Origin: an uncultured Granulosicoccaceae bacterium
Lineage (GTDB): Bacteria > Pseudomonadota > Gammaproteobacteria > Granulosicoccales > Granulosicoccaceae
DNA: 64,000 nucleotides
Reading direction: 5' to 3'
Assembly: GCA_938007995.1 (NCBI GenBank)
Contig: CALLLW010000008.1
Location: 1-64,000, forward strand
Shown in pieces: positions 44,738 to 53,861 of the stretch. Below the pieces are notes generated by a model, which saw only the letters and a list, made by a program, of their open reading frames with translations, ran no database searches and was not told the origin of the DNA. Within the stretch, counting starts at the first letter, position 1. Each line of letters starts with the position of its first letter. Position numbers and translations under genes: made by a program.

Positions 44738-47455
44738 TCAGGCTGCTTTCCGGTCAGTGTTACCAGCATTTGACCCGGCATCCGTGGATTGCAGCAGCAC
44801 ATCAAACGAGCTCACCGCTGCTACTGCGGTTCCCTGTGCATAATCAACACCAAGATTACGCAACGCCTCCAGACAGTCAGCACTTTCTACCTGCTCTGCA
44901 ATGGTTAGCAAGCCCATGTTCGACGCAAAGCTGTTTATTGAGCGCACCATTGCGGAGTCGATACAGTCACTTCCTCTTGTGATATCACAATTCGCAAGAT
45001 TAGCAATAAGACTCTGGTCAATCTTCAATATTGACATTGGAATAGATTTTAACAGATCAAAAGAAGTTAACCCTGCGCCGAAATCATCCAGTGCAACAGC
45101 ACAACCCATTGCTCGCAGTTCAGTGCAGAAGGCTGCCGATTTGCTTAAATCACTGAGCAAATCACTCTCTTTTACATCAAAACAAAGTCGACCGGGATCG
45201 ACATTGTTGTTTGTAATCTGATGGCGAAGAAAATCAATAAAATCTTCTGACTCGATTGACTGTGATGATAAGTTAATCGCAAAGCTGTCTTCACAATACC
45301 CTGAAGGCAACAATGAAAGCCTGGTTAGCACGCTCTCCACCACCCAACAGTCAATCTTCTCTGCAAGCTCATAACGTACCGCAGACTTCATAAATGCCAG
45401 TGGAGATGTCAGCTCACCGTCTTCATCCAGTCGCAATAGTACTTCGTGAATAGCAGGCGCATCGCCATGCAAGGATATTGCAGGCTGTGTTAGCAACTCA
45501 AACCCACCAACATCCAGAGCCGTTTCTAATCGCGGTAGCCACATGGACGCCTGGTCCGTGCCTTTATTGCTATCGCCAACCAGTCTTTCGCAAATACTAT
45601 TTCTACCGGCACGCTTGGCATCAAAGCATGCTGCGTCTGCGGATTTAACTACCTCTTCAAAACTACTCGCGCCAGACTTAAAGTGCGCAAAACCAATACT
45701 ACATCTAATTGGAAAAATGTGATCGTCGTAATCGAAATAGAAAGATTGAAAGTCGCTTTGTATTCGATCCATCACGATTCGTGCACTGGAATGAGTACAG
45801 TTGCGTATAACAATACCAAATTCATCTCCACCCAGCCGGGCAACAAGATCATTGGCTCTAACATTCGCAGTGAATTTTTCTGCTATTTTCACCAACAGTT
45901 CATCGCCCGCATCATGTCCGCAGGTATCGTTCACTTCCTTAAAACGATCAAGATCTATAAAGCATATGACATGACCATTCTGATCTGCGATATCCGCTGA
46001 CTCAAACAAAAGCTCCTGTACCTGACATTCAAAGTGGCGCCTGTTTGCAAGACCGGTCAGCGCATCGTGATTTACTTTGTGCCTGAGCTCTTGAGTCAGA
46101 TTATGCTCAACACTAATATCCCGCAGCACGTGCACCTGACCGGAATACTCACCATGCACACCTTTAAGCGGAGACTTCTTCCTGTTTATATATCGTTTCT
46201 TTCCATCTATTGCGTGCAAAATCAGATTACCAGCCTCCTCTTCGTGCACAACGATAGTATCCATTTTACAGCCCTGCATATCTGCTTCACTTACGCCAAG
46301 GAGCTTCACCGCAGCATCATTTGCATAGAGAATCTGTTCTTCAACATCTGTGGTTAGTACTGCATCATCAATAGATGCAAGGGTTACCGCTGCACGATAC
46401 CTGGCCTGATAGAGTTTTTCACTTTCAATGCGCTGAAGCCTTACCGCGTGTTGACGCTTACGCAGCAAGTACATTATTGTCAAAAATATCAAAGAGAGAA
46501 ATGAAGCGATAAAACACACGGCTGCCGCTTGATCCACAGACAATCCCGCAGGAGTACTTATTGAAACCACCAGAGTTTTATCGCCCACCTGAAAACTCTT
46601 CAACCAGCGATTGTCATCAAACCATCTGGTGAATTTCAATTGCGAACCCGGCTCAGAAACCTGACTGTACAGTTTTTGTGAAGCCTGAGTCGACGCAAAC
46701 TCGCCTTGTTCACTGAACATACTGAGCTCAAGATTCAGACGTGCTATCTCGATTCCGCTGACCATGGCCAACTCATGCAGATCGAGCTCGAGCATATATC
46801 CGTGCAATGAATCAGTGTTGTCATCTTCTGACCGAAAGAGCAATAACTCACCCGGTCTTGACCAATGTTCCGGAACAGGAAGAATCAGGGCCTGTTCTGT
46901 CGACTCAGCTACACTCGATTCATCATTAAGAATCGAGTTAATATCGAAACCGGTAAAGTCGGTGGCCTGCTCTTGCTTACCAAGATACCGTGACTTAAAA
47001 ACCGTGACTGGCAAGGAAGCTGGTGACAAGGTCCGACTGCTCGTTGGCCTGATCGCCCCGACACCATCAAAAAACCACGGTGCGATCTGATCTGTCACGC
47101 CACCAAACGATTCAGCTGGTAATTGACCGTTTATACCTGAATCAGTATCAAAACGGCCAAGCGCAGACACATATTCATAGTTACTCAGCAAATCAGCGAA
47201 GTGAGATTGCAGTTGCGTCTTGTTTGTTGAATCGTAGCCTGATGCGACCAGTGAGGTCACAATACCATCGGCAACACTGATTCCACTTCGCACAGTGGCC
47301 GAAATATTCTGCGCCTCCGCCTCAAACTGCCGTTTGTCGTACTGCAGGCTGATAAAACTTCCAACCCCGACTACCAGCAGAGACAGACCGAGAGCCATCA
47401 ACACAATCAATAACTGTCTGATCGAAAAATTGTTGATTTGGTACCGCTCAGACAT
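44738..47455 (-). CDS. Membrane GGDEF-EAL protein with PAS domain (c-di-GMP turnover)
   Basis: A 905-residue protein. A transmembrane helix near residues 12-38 and another at about 300-325 flank a large periplasmic sensor. A PAS domain (YRAAVTLASIDDAVLTTDVE) follows, then GGDEF (RLGGDEFGIVI) with a complete I-site RAND five residues before it, implying product inhibition. The EAL domain has EVL instead of EAL (IHEVLLRLDEDG) but keeps N (INLSSQS), E (DVKESDL), DD (VALDDFGAG), K (SILKID), E (AEQVE) and Q (YAQG), so phosphodiesterase activity is possible. Start 47455 is supported by GAGGA. Confidence 0.93.
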   Translation of the reverse strand: MSERYQINNFSIRQLLIVLMALGLSLLVVGVGSFISLQYDKRQFEAEAQNISATVRSGISVADGIVTSLVASGYDSTNKTQLQSHFADLLSNYEYVSALGRFDTDSGINGQLPAESFGGVTDQIAPWFFDGVGAIRPTSSRTLSPASLPVTVFKSRYLGKQEQATDFTGFDINSILNDESSVAESTEQALILPVPEHWSRPGELLLFRSEDDNTDSLHGYMLELDLHELAMVSGIEIARLNLELSMFSEQGEFASTQASQKLYSQVSEPGSQLKFTRWFDDNRWLKSFQVGDKTLVVSISTPAGLSVDQAAAVCFIASFLSLIFLTIMYLLRKRQHAVRLQRIESEKLYQARYRAAVTLASIDDAVLTTDVEEQILYANDAAVKLLGVSEADMQGCKMDTIVVHEEEAGNLILHAIDGKKRYINRKKSPLKGVHGEYSGQVHVLRDISVEHNLTQELRHKVNHDALTGLANRRHFECQVQELLFESADIADQNGHVICFIDLDRFKEVNDTCGHDAGDELLVKIAEKFTANVRANDLVARLGGDEFGIVIRNCTHSSARIVMDRIQSDFQSFYFDYDDHIFPIRCSIGFAHFKSGASSFEEVVKSADAACFDAKRAGRNSICERLVGDSNKGTDQASMWLPRLETALDVGGFELLTQPAISLHGDAPAIHEVLLRLDEDGELTSPLAFMKSAVRYELAEKIDCWVVESVLTRLSLLPSGYCEDSFAINLSSQSIESEDFIDFLRHQITNNNVDPGRLCFDVKESDLLSDLSKSAAFCTELRAMGCAVALDDFGAGLTSFDLLKSIPMSILKIDQSLIANLANCDITRGSDCIDSAMVRSINSFASNMGLLTIAEQVESADCLEALRNLGVDYAQGTAVAAVSSFDVLLQSTDAGSNAGNTDRKAA

Positions 47456-47942
47456 AGAATTCCTCACAGAAAATCGCGTGATCGTTATTAGCGTCACGTT
47501 CTAGCTGCTAATGTCCGTAATTAAAAGACGCCTTCCCCATTCTAGGTGCGACTCTTTCGCGCTTTTCTTCAAACCGAATAACCATTTCCTGCTGAATTGC
47601 TCATTTAGTATGCTTGTAATTAATCATTGGTAAAGAATCAGGACGTTCACTGATTGCGATAATCAGACGCGCTGTCTTAGCTGGTTACTAAGCAGCAGGT
47701 TTCTGCACCGACCACGAAATCAAAAAAAAGACTCCATTCGCGAAGTTTTCAGCTGACACAAGTGGTAAAAAGTGAGAACCACAACTGATGAACGAGCGTT
47801 TATCGCTCCACCACCGAACGCAATAGTGTCTCTCTACCTGGACAGACCGACACAAAGAGCGGCAATCGTGTTAAAAAGACAGCAAATGACTTTGACTCAG
47901 AACTCGTTATGTTCCGGATAACCGCGCGTATGCAGATAGCTC
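47456..47942. other. Intergenic region with divergent promoters
   Basis: No open frame with coding character was seen. The left end must hold the promoter of the GGDEF-EAL gene and the right end that of the MoxR gene. No hairpin-plus-T-tract, tRNA or repeat was noticed. Confidence 0.6.
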
Positions 47943-48827
47943 ATGGATAACTCATTTGAGGGTGTACCGGCCCTGATCACAGGACTGGCAAATACCGGAT
48001 ACATTGCAAGTGATGGGCTTGCCGGCACTCTGTATCTTGCTCAAGCGCTTGAGCGACCCGTGCTTCTGGAAGGTGATGCGGGAGTAGGAAAAACAGCGAT
48101 CGCGTCTGCGATGGCCAGGCATCTGCAGCGAGAACTGGTTCGCATTCAGTGCTATGAGGGCCTCGACAGCAGCGCTGCGTTATATGAGTGGAATTATCAG
48201 CGACAACTGATGGCGGTGCGACTGCGGGAGCAATCGACAAACACTCCGACTGAATTGGAAGCCGAGATTTTCTCAGAGGCGTATTTGCTGAAGCGACCGC
48301 TGCTGCAGGCCATATCTGCTGACGCGCCAACCGTTCTGCTGATCGATGAAATTGACCGTGCAGATGATGAATTTGAAGCGTTTTTGCTGGAGGTTCTCGC
48401 AGAGTTCCAGATCACGATACCAGAGATCGGAACAATAAAGGCATATCACAAACCTCTGGTTATCCTGACTTCCAACGCTACCCGCGATCTAAGTGATGCG
48501 TTACGACGTCGATGCCTGTACCACTTTGTCGACTACCCATCACACGAAAAAGAGCTACAAATTCTTTTGAAACACGTGCCGCAACTGCCACAGGAGCTGG
48601 CGGGCTCCATCGTTAGCTTTGTGCAAAAGTTACGTCAGCAGGATTTGAAAAAAAACCCGGGTGTTGCGGAAACACTGGACTGGGCCCAGGCCTTACTGCA
48701 CACAAAGATAAGTGGCCTTGAAAGCTCCTTACCCCAGATTGAAGCGACGTTAAGCTGCGTATTGAAAACTCGCACCGACAGAGAACAGGCGAACCGTGAA
48801 TGGATCAACATGGTTCTATCTCTGTAA
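47943..48827 (+). CDS. MoxR-family AAA+ ATPase (CoxD-like)
   Basis: A 294-residue AAA+ chaperone-type ATPase. Walker A is in LLEGDAGVGKTAIASAMA, Walker B in VLLIDEIDRADDEFEAFLLE, sensor 1 in LVILTSNATRDLSDALRRRC, whose RRR segment carries the arginine finger region. MoxR ATPases pair with VWA proteins to mature metalloenzymes, and CoxD of CO dehydrogenase is a close relative by pattern. The VWA partner follows 98 bp downstream. Confidence 0.9.
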   Translation: MDNSFEGVPALITGLANTGYIASDGLAGTLYLAQALERPVLLEGDAGVGKTAIASAMARHLQRELVRIQCYEGLDSSAALYEWNYQRQLMAVRLREQSTNTPTELEAEIFSEAYLLKRPLLQAISADAPTVLLIDEIDRADDEFEAFLLEVLAEFQITIPEIGTIKAYHKPLVILTSNATRDLSDALRRRCLYHFVDYPSHEKELQILLKHVPQLPQELAGSIVSFVQKLRQQDLKKNPGVAETLDWAQALLHTKISGLESSLPQIEATLSCVLKTRTDREQANREWINMVLSL

Positions 48828-48925
48828 ACAAAAAATCTCAACGTATTAACCGGTAAAACCAAAAGCATTAACCTAAAAACCAATACAAAAAATAAATCCC
48901 TGTAACCCCACTTGCGCAAAAACCT

Positions 48926-50104
48926 GTGGCTAAAATCGATGACTATCACCACTACAGCAGCGCACTACTCAGTAGTCGGCTGTTTGGCTTTATCAATTTC
49001 CTGCGCAACAACGGATTTTCTATAGGCGCTGATGAAATCGAGGCCGCTCATCGAATTATCACTTTTCCAGATATCCTCACATCAAAGGCACGATTACAAC
49101 ATTTACTTAAGGCTGTGTTTTGCCAGACCCGACCCCAGTGGCAAGAGTTTCCATCGCTATACAACGCATTCTGGTACGACGCACCCGTAACCGATCACGA
49201 TGATAGTAAAGCCGATGCCAAGGGTGCACGCGAGTCTAGATCATCCGGTTTATCCTATTTCTCCGAATCACTTGCCGAAGAAAACACACTGGTTGGTCAA
49301 CAAAAGAAAGTTGATCTTTACTCAGGTGGCGCGAGTGACGCACGAACACTCTCACAACGCGATTTCCGATTTGTATTTAATCCGCATGATATGCGTCGCA
49401 TAGAACGAATCGTTGACGACTTATCCAGACGCATGCAAAAGCGGCTTCGACACCGAGCTCAACATAATCGCAGCAGAGGGCAGCTCAATTTACGCAAGAC
49501 AGCTCACTCCAGTCTTCGTTACCACAGCTGGCCGTTTGAGCTGCACTATCGTCGCAAACAAAAATCACCTGTCAGGTTTTTACTGCTGCTGGACGTCAGC
49601 CAATCAATGGAAGTTTATAGTTATTTATTTCTTCGTTTCGCACGCGGCTTACTGCAGGCGTTTAAAAACACAGACGCCTATGCGTTTCATACAGAGTTAA
49701 TTCACATTGGTGAGGAGCTACGCGATAAGAGTACCCAGCGCCTTGAGTCACGATTAAAGCAATTGTCGAGTGGCTGGCTGGGAGGAACACGTATCGCCGC
49801 ATCACTGGAAAAGTTTAACCATGAGTACGCAAACAAGTCGATACAAAAGGACACCATCATCATCATTTTCAGCGATGGTTATGACAGCGGTGAACCGCAG
49901 GATCTGGTCAGGCAGGTACTGAAGCTTAAATCGTTAGGACGAAAACTGGTCTGGGTAAATCCGCTACTGGGACGCGGCAGCAATGCAGAACCACTGGCGA
50001 TTGAGAAGTCACTGTTTGCGGTATTGCCGCACCTTGACTTATACACCAGTGCACACAGTATCGATTCGTTGAGACAGCTTGAGCCTGCGTTTCGATACCG
50101 ATGA
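48926..50104 (+). CDS. CoxE-like VWA-domain protein
   Basis: A 392-residue protein starting with GTG. The N-terminal part is RLFGFINFLRNNGFSIGADE, typical of CoxE. The C-terminal von Willebrand A domain has an intact MIDAS beginning with LLLDVSQSMEVYSYLF (DxSxS), then GTRIAASLEKF and IIIFSDGYDSGEP. With the upstream MoxR ATPase it would form a metal-centre maturation or assembly complex. The GTG lacks a clear ribosome-binding site. It is convergent with rpsI. Confidence 0.88.
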   Translation: MAKIDDYHHYSSALLSSRLFGFINFLRNNGFSIGADEIEAAHRIITFPDILTSKARLQHLLKAVFCQTRPQWQEFPSLYNAFWYDAPVTDHDDSKADAKGARESRSSGLSYFSESLAEENTLVGQQKKVDLYSGGASDARTLSQRDFRFVFNPHDMRRIERIVDDLSRRMQKRLRHRAQHNRSRGQLNLRKTAHSSLRYHSWPFELHYRRKQKSPVRFLLLLDVSQSMEVYSYLFLRFARGLLQAFKNTDAYAFHTELIHIGEELRDKSTQRLESRLKQLSSGWLGGTRIAASLEKFNHEYANKSIQKDTIIIIFSDGYDSGEPQDLVRQVLKLKSLGRKLVWVNPLLGRGSNAEPLAIEKSLFAVLPHLDLYTSAHSIDSLRQLEPAFRYR

Positions 50105-50240
50105 ACAATATTCCAGCGCCAAGTATAAATTTGCGCCTCGATAGTAAGCCGGAAACGTGAGCCGGAAATGGCAACCAGAAATGGCAGGTGAACAGAAGCT
50201 TCCAGGCAGCGCGACCTCGAATAGAAAGGAAAAAACAAAA

Positions 50241-50262
50241 AAGCCCGCGCGGTGGCGGGCTT
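50241..50262 (-). terminator. Rho-independent terminator of rplM-rpsI
   Basis: On the minus strand AAGCCCGC pairs with GCGGGCTT across a 6-base loop and is followed by a long T-tract (A-rich 50229-50242 on the plus strand). It lies 25 bp after the rpsI stop. Confidence 0.92.
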
Positions 50263-50287
50263 TGATGCACGTGCTTTCTGGTAAGAG

Positions 50288-50680
50288 CTAGCGCTTCGAG
50301 AACTGAGTTGCCCGGCGAGCTTTTCGCAGACCAACTTTCTTACGTTCCACTTCTCGAGCATCACGGGTCAGGAACCCGGCCTTTCGCAGTTGAGAACGAT
50401 TTTCTGAATCGTACTGCAGTAACGCTCGTGCGATGCCATGCCGAATTGCGCCAGCCTGGCCACTGTTGCCACCACCAGCCACAGTGATATTAAAATCAAA
50501 CTGATCTTTCACTTCGAGTGTCTCGAGCGGCTGCCTGACAATCATACGTGCAGTCTCACGACCGAAGTATTCGTCAAGCGGACGGCTGTTGACTGTGATG
50601 TCGCCTTTACCGCTCTTCATGAAAACGCGAGCGCTTGACGATTTGCGGCGACCTGTACCGTAGTAGTGCTGTTGGGCCAT
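50288..50680 (-). CDS. rpsI: 30S ribosomal protein S9
   Basis: A 130-residue S9. Conserved blocks: [60 protein letters not shown], and the basic C-terminus RRATQFSKR that reaches the P-site tRNA. It is second in the rplM-rpsI operon, although the 137-bp gap to rplM is longer than usual and holds a tandem repeat. Confidence 0.98.
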   Translation of the reverse strand: MAQQHYYGTGRRKSSSARVFMKSGKGDITVNSRPLDEYFGRETARMIVRQPLETLEVKDQFDFNITVAGGGNSGQAGAIRHGIARALLQYDSENRSQLRKAGFLTRDAREVERKKVGLRKARRATQFSKR

Positions 50681-50773
50681 TCCTGTATAACCTTAATTTA
50701 ATATATATATCTGAGTAACCACAGATATTTGTTTAACCGGGTCGATTTGCCACTGAGGTTACTGAACTCAGCT

Positions 50774-50829
50774 CGCTACATTTCGAACGCTAAATCTAGA
50801 GCGCTACATCTCAAGCGCTATATCTCAAG
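50774..50829. repeat. Four 14-bp tandem repeats between rplM and rpsI
   Basis: Units CGCTACATTTCGAA, CGCTAAATCTAGAG, CGCTACATCTCAAG and CGCTATATCTCAAG lie head to tail. The last unit overlaps the rplM stop codon and final codons, so the array seems to have grown out of the rplM 3' end into the spacer. Confidence 0.9.
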
Positions 50830-51246
50830 CGGTTCTGGCGTTTGCGCCGCATGCCGATGCTCAGCGCCAGGGTATATCTTGAGTTTCTTGATCATTGCCC
50901 GTCCAAGCGCATTCTTTGGCAACATGCCTTTCACTGCGAGCTGGATGGGTCGCCCTGGAGAACGCTCCTGCATTTTCTCAAAGCTGACCGATTTCAGATG
51001 CCCGATGTAACCGGTGTGATGATGGTACATCTTGTCCGTTGCTTTCTTACCGGTGACCGCAACTTTGCCGGCATTGATCACAACAATGTAATCCCCGGTG
51101 TCTACATGCGGGGTGTACTCCGGCTTGTGCTTGCCACGAAGTATCTTGGCACACTCTGAAGCCAGCCGCCCGAGGGTTTTACCTTCGGCGTCGATAATGT
51201 ACCACTGGCGTTTTACCTCGGCCGGTTTGGCGCTAAAGGTTTTCAT
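50818..51246 (-). CDS. rplM: 50S ribosomal protein L13
   Basis: A 142-residue L13, the same length as in E. coli. Conserved blocks: [48 protein letters not shown]-type core ([15 protein letters not shown]), [20 protein letters not shown]. It is first in the operon with rpsI. A sigma70-like promoter lies about 50 bp upstream. Confidence 0.98.
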   Translation of the reverse strand: MKTFSAKPAEVKRQWYIIDAEGKTLGRLASECAKILRGKHKPEYTPHVDTGDYIVVINAGKVAVTGKKATDKMYHHHTGYIGHLKSVSFEKMQERSPGRPIQLAVKGMLPKNALGRAMIKKLKIYPGAEHRHAAQTPEPLEI

Positions 51247-51294
51247 CGCAACTCCATAAAGAGGGGGCGAACATTAAGCTCGGAAAAGCCCTCC

Positions 51295-51323
51295 ATTTTA
51301 GTAGAGAAACAACCATCCTACAA
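51295..51323 (-). promoter_or_regulatory. Putative sigma70 promoter of rplM-rpsI
   Basis: Minus-strand -35 TTGTAG (51323-51318), 17-bp spacer, -10 TAAAAT (51300-51295). The start site would fall about 40 bp before the rplM ATG. The match to consensus is fair at both boxes. Confidence 0.6.
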
Positions 51324-51412
51324 GCCCTGAGTGCGCTGGCGAGCAAATCCCTCATTGGCGGGCGATATCAGGCCTGGCAATGAGCGTGTTTGGGAAGGGT
51401 TACACTTTACTG

Positions 51413-51478
51413 TTAAAACGACGCGGCCTGAAACAGGCCGCGTCTAACCACCGTAGGAGGATGGAGGAGGAAATCTAT
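51413..51478 (-). ncRNA. Candidate small RNA with CCUCC motifs and own terminator
   Basis: On the minus strand TATACT (51490-51485) is a good -10, with a weak -35 TTCAGG 17 bp upstream. The predicted RNA starts near 51478 and reads AUUUCCUCCUCCAUCCUCCU, a C-rich stretch complementary to Shine-Dalgarno sequences. A perfect 11-bp hairpin follows (51420-51430 with 51434-51444, 3-base loop), then GUUUUAAC. The layout is that of a free-standing Hfq- or anti-SD-type sRNA. It could instead be a terminator for the OsmC gene or an rplM leader. Confidence 0.45.
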
Positions 51479-51724
51479 GGGCGAAGTATAGCACCGCTGC
51501 AGCGATTCCTGAATCGCAAAGACACATTTAACATTGCAAAATGCCAAATAAGACCTGTCTTTTGTGCTGACTTACATTCACATGGCTTTGGAAAAACCAT
51601 GACCCAGGTCCAGAGCATTATCGGACAAACGAATGCGAGCAAAGATTTTACGTACTCAAACCACCTACTCAGGCCAGGCTTAATAGTTTTGGCTTAACAG
51701 TTTTCAACGCCCTATTGGCCGGGA

Positions 51725-52156
51725 TCAACTCGCCGCGAGTGAATCCGGAGAAATCTCGACCCGATGGCTGATTTCAACTTTGTCTTCGAGCATCCGCGAT
51801 ACCGAGCAGTACTTTTCAGCAGACAGCGAAACAGCTCGCTGGACCTGCTTCTCTGAAAGGTCGTTTCCGGAAACCTGAAATACCATTTCTATTTTTGTAA
51901 AGACGGCTGGTACTGCATCTGCACGCTCAGCCTCCAGCAATACCTCACAGTTATCCACTTGCTGGCGTGATTTTTTCAACATCAGCACTACGTCGAACGC
52001 GGCGCACGCACCCAGACCAATCAGCACAGACTCCATCGGCCGAATGCCGAGATCTCTGCCACCATGCTCTGGCGATCCATCCAGCACAATGCTGTGACCG
52101 CTCCCCGACTCGGCGACAAAACTCATATGATCAACCCACTTCACTCTTGCTTGCAC
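51725..52156 (-). CDS. OsmC/YhfA-like redox protein
   Basis: A 143-residue OsmC-fold protein. The two reactive cysteines are in LIGLGACAAFDVVLML and SAEKYCSVSRML. N-terminal GSGHSIVLDGSPEHGG and RDLGIRPMESVL match the YhfA subgroup. These thiol proteins reduce organic hydroperoxides or bind reactive small molecules. It is divergent from crp, the same neighbourhood as yhfA-crp in E. coli and the OsmC-vfr pair in Pseudomonas. Confidence 0.9.
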   Translation of the reverse strand: MQARVKWVDHMSFVAESGSGHSIVLDGSPEHGGRDLGIRPMESVLIGLGACAAFDVVLMLKKSRQQVDNCEVLLEAERADAVPAVFTKIEMVFQVSGNDLSEKQVQRAVSLSAEKYCSVSRMLEDKVEISHRVEISPDSLAAS

Positions 52157-52332
52157 TGGTTCTCCAATTAAATGGTTACTTGTGCGACGAATAATGTGAG
52201 TTGAATCAACTTAAGTAAACAAAAAAAGTTCTTTGTACTTCAGAAGATCAGTATGAGAACGGTTTTTGCTCCGTCGTCTGTGTAAACGCATAAGCGCGAA
52301 TGAAGCGCTGACTAATACCCGGAGAACGGAAC

Positions 52333-52971
52333 ATGCTGCCACCACGTAATACCCCGCCCAAAGCGGAGTGGCTTGAAACACTTTTGCGTCACAGCCACCG
52401 CAGACAGTATCCAGCCAAAACTACCATTATCCATCATGGCGATAAGCCGGACACGCTGTACTACATGGTCGATGGTTCAGTAAGTGTAGTCATTGAGGAC
52501 GACGAAGGAAGAGAGATCGTACTTGCTTACCTCAACAATGGTGATTTCTTCGGTGAGATGGGTCTGTTTGAAGAAGACAGCGAGCGCAGTGCATGGGTAG
52601 TTGCACGAAACAAATGCGAAGTTGCCGAGATAAACTACGAGCAGTTCCGAAGATTGGCTGAACAGTCTCCTGAAATTCTCTTTGCGCTGACGACACAGAT
52701 GGCGGCACGCCTGCGCAAAACAAGTACCAAAGTTCGTGACCTTGCATTCCTTGATGTTACCGGACGTGTTGCATCAACACTGCTTGATCTTGCAAAGCAA
52801 CCGGACTCAATTACTCACCCTGACGGCATGCAGATCAGAATCACCCGACAGGAAATCGCCCGTATTGTTGGCTGCTCCAGAGAAATGGTCGGACGCGTTT
52901 TAAAGGACCTTGAAGATCGCGGCCTTATCCATGCACGTGGCAAGACCATGGTAATCTACGGCACCCGTTAA
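52333..52971 (+). CDS. crp: cAMP receptor protein, Crp/Vfr
   Basis: A 212-residue global regulator. The cyclic-nucleotide pocket has [20 protein letters not shown], where the GEMGLF and RSA segments contact cAMP. The C-terminal helix-turn-helix reads [20 protein letters not shown], nearly identical to the Crp recognition helix, so it should bind TGTGA-N6-TCACA sites. It is followed by a strong terminator and convergent with trpC, as vfr is in Pseudomonas. Confidence 0.95.
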   Translation: MLPPRNTPPKAEWLETLLRHSHRRQYPAKTTIIHHGDKPDTLYYMVDGSVSVVIEDDEGREIVLAYLNNGDFFGEMGLFEEDSERSAWVVARNKCEVAEINYEQFRRLAEQSPEILFALTTQMAARLRKTSTKVRDLAFLDVTGRVASTLLDLAKQPDSITHPDGMQIRITRQEIARIVGCSREMVGRVLKDLEDRGLIHARGKTMVIYGTR

Positions 52972-53000
52972 AGAAGTTACATCTCTAGAAGAAGCGTTTG

Positions 53001-53032
53001 ATCACCCGCCCTGCAAAGGCGGGTGATTTTTT
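53001..53032 (+). terminator. Rho-independent terminator of crp
   Basis: ATCACCCGCC (53001-53010) pairs perfectly with GGCGGGTGAT (53018-53027), followed by TTTTTTG. It lies 30 bp after the crp stop and only 6 bp before the end of the convergent trpC gene. Confidence 0.95.
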
Positions 53033-53037
53033 GTTTA

Positions 53038-53844
53038 TCACTGCGTGAAAAAAAGCTCACGCATCCTGACACCTGGATCCGGTGCGCGCATAAACGCCTC
53101 TCCAACCAGAAACGCATGGACATTTTTATCCTGCATTGCGGTAACATCATCCGTTGTCAGTATCCCGCTCTCAGTCACTACCAGACAGTCTTCCGGTATT
53201 CTTCCTAGCAGATCAAAAGTGGTATCCAGTGAAACCTCAAAGGTGCGCAGGTTACGATTATTAATTCCGACCAACGATGGTGAAACCGCCAACGCACGTT
53301 CAAGCTCCTCGGCATCATGTGCTTCTATTAGTACATCCATACCCAGGTGCGCCGCCAGACCATTAAGTTCAGCCATCTGAGCATCACCGAGTGCCGCTAC
53401 TATTAATAGAATACAGTCGGCATGCATGGCACGTGCTTCATAGACCTGATATTCATCAACAATAAAGTCTTTGCGTATAACAGGCAGATCACAAGCGCTA
53501 CGCGCAGACTGAAGATACTCCGGCGATCCCTGAAAAAAATCACGATCTGTTAGCACCGATAAACAAGCAGCACCACCGTCACTGTAACTTTTTGCCAGTG
53601 CCACGGGATCAAAGTCTTCACGAATAACACCTTTGCTGGGTGAAGCTTTTTTTATTTCTGCAATAATTGCCGGATCACCGTTGGCAATACGCTGCTGCAT
53701 GGCACTGATAAAGCCCCTCGGTGCAGAGGCATCCGCTGCCTGCGCAGAAATCTGTCTGAGACTGACTTGTTCACAGGCAGCAGTGATCTCTTCAAGCTTG
53801 CGAGCGAGAATTTTTCGTAAGATATCAGGTGTGTCTTGAGGCAT
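53038..53844 (-). CDS. trpC: Indole-3-glycerol phosphate synthase
   Basis: A 268-residue TIM barrel that closes the indole ring. Conserved blocks: [20 protein letters not shown] (catalytic Lys and phosphate site), [50 protein letters not shown] and VTESGI. It is monofunctional (no TrpF domain). Last gene of trpE-trpG-trpD-trpC, 17 bp after trpD. Confidence 0.97.
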   Translation of the reverse strand: MPQDTPDILRKILARKLEEITAACEQVSLRQISAQAADASAPRGFISAMQQRIANGDPAIIAEIKKASPSKGVIREDFDPVALAKSYSDGGAACLSVLTDRDFFQGSPEYLQSARSACDLPVIRKDFIVDEYQVYEARAMHADCILLIVAALGDAQMAELNGLAAHLGMDVLIEAHDAEELERALAVSPSLVGINNRNLRTFEVSLDTTFDLLGRIPEDCLVVTESGILTTDDVTAMQDKNVHAFLVGEAFMRAPDPGVRMRELFFTQ

Positions 53845-53861
53845 TAATTTTCTACCTGGTT

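Larger units (their letters stand above)
51247..51724. other. Intergenic region upstream of rplM
   Basis: No protein gene is convincing; a plus-strand frame at 51380-51697 lacks a ribosome-binding site context and family features. The region holds the rplM promoter (51295-51323) and a possible small-RNA unit (51413-51490), both on the minus strand. The rest, 51491-51724, shows nothing further. Confidence 0.6.

Noticed and set aside
44738..47455. Calling the EAL domain inactive because the motif reads EVL
   Set aside because: The catalytic glutamate of the motif is kept, and the other metal- and substrate-binding residues (N, E, DD, K, E, Q) are all visible.
51380..51697. A 105-codon plus-strand frame upstream of rplM
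   Set aside because: It runs through the perfect hairpin and the C/G-rich sRNA-like element, has no ribosome-binding site at its start and shows no recognisable protein pattern.
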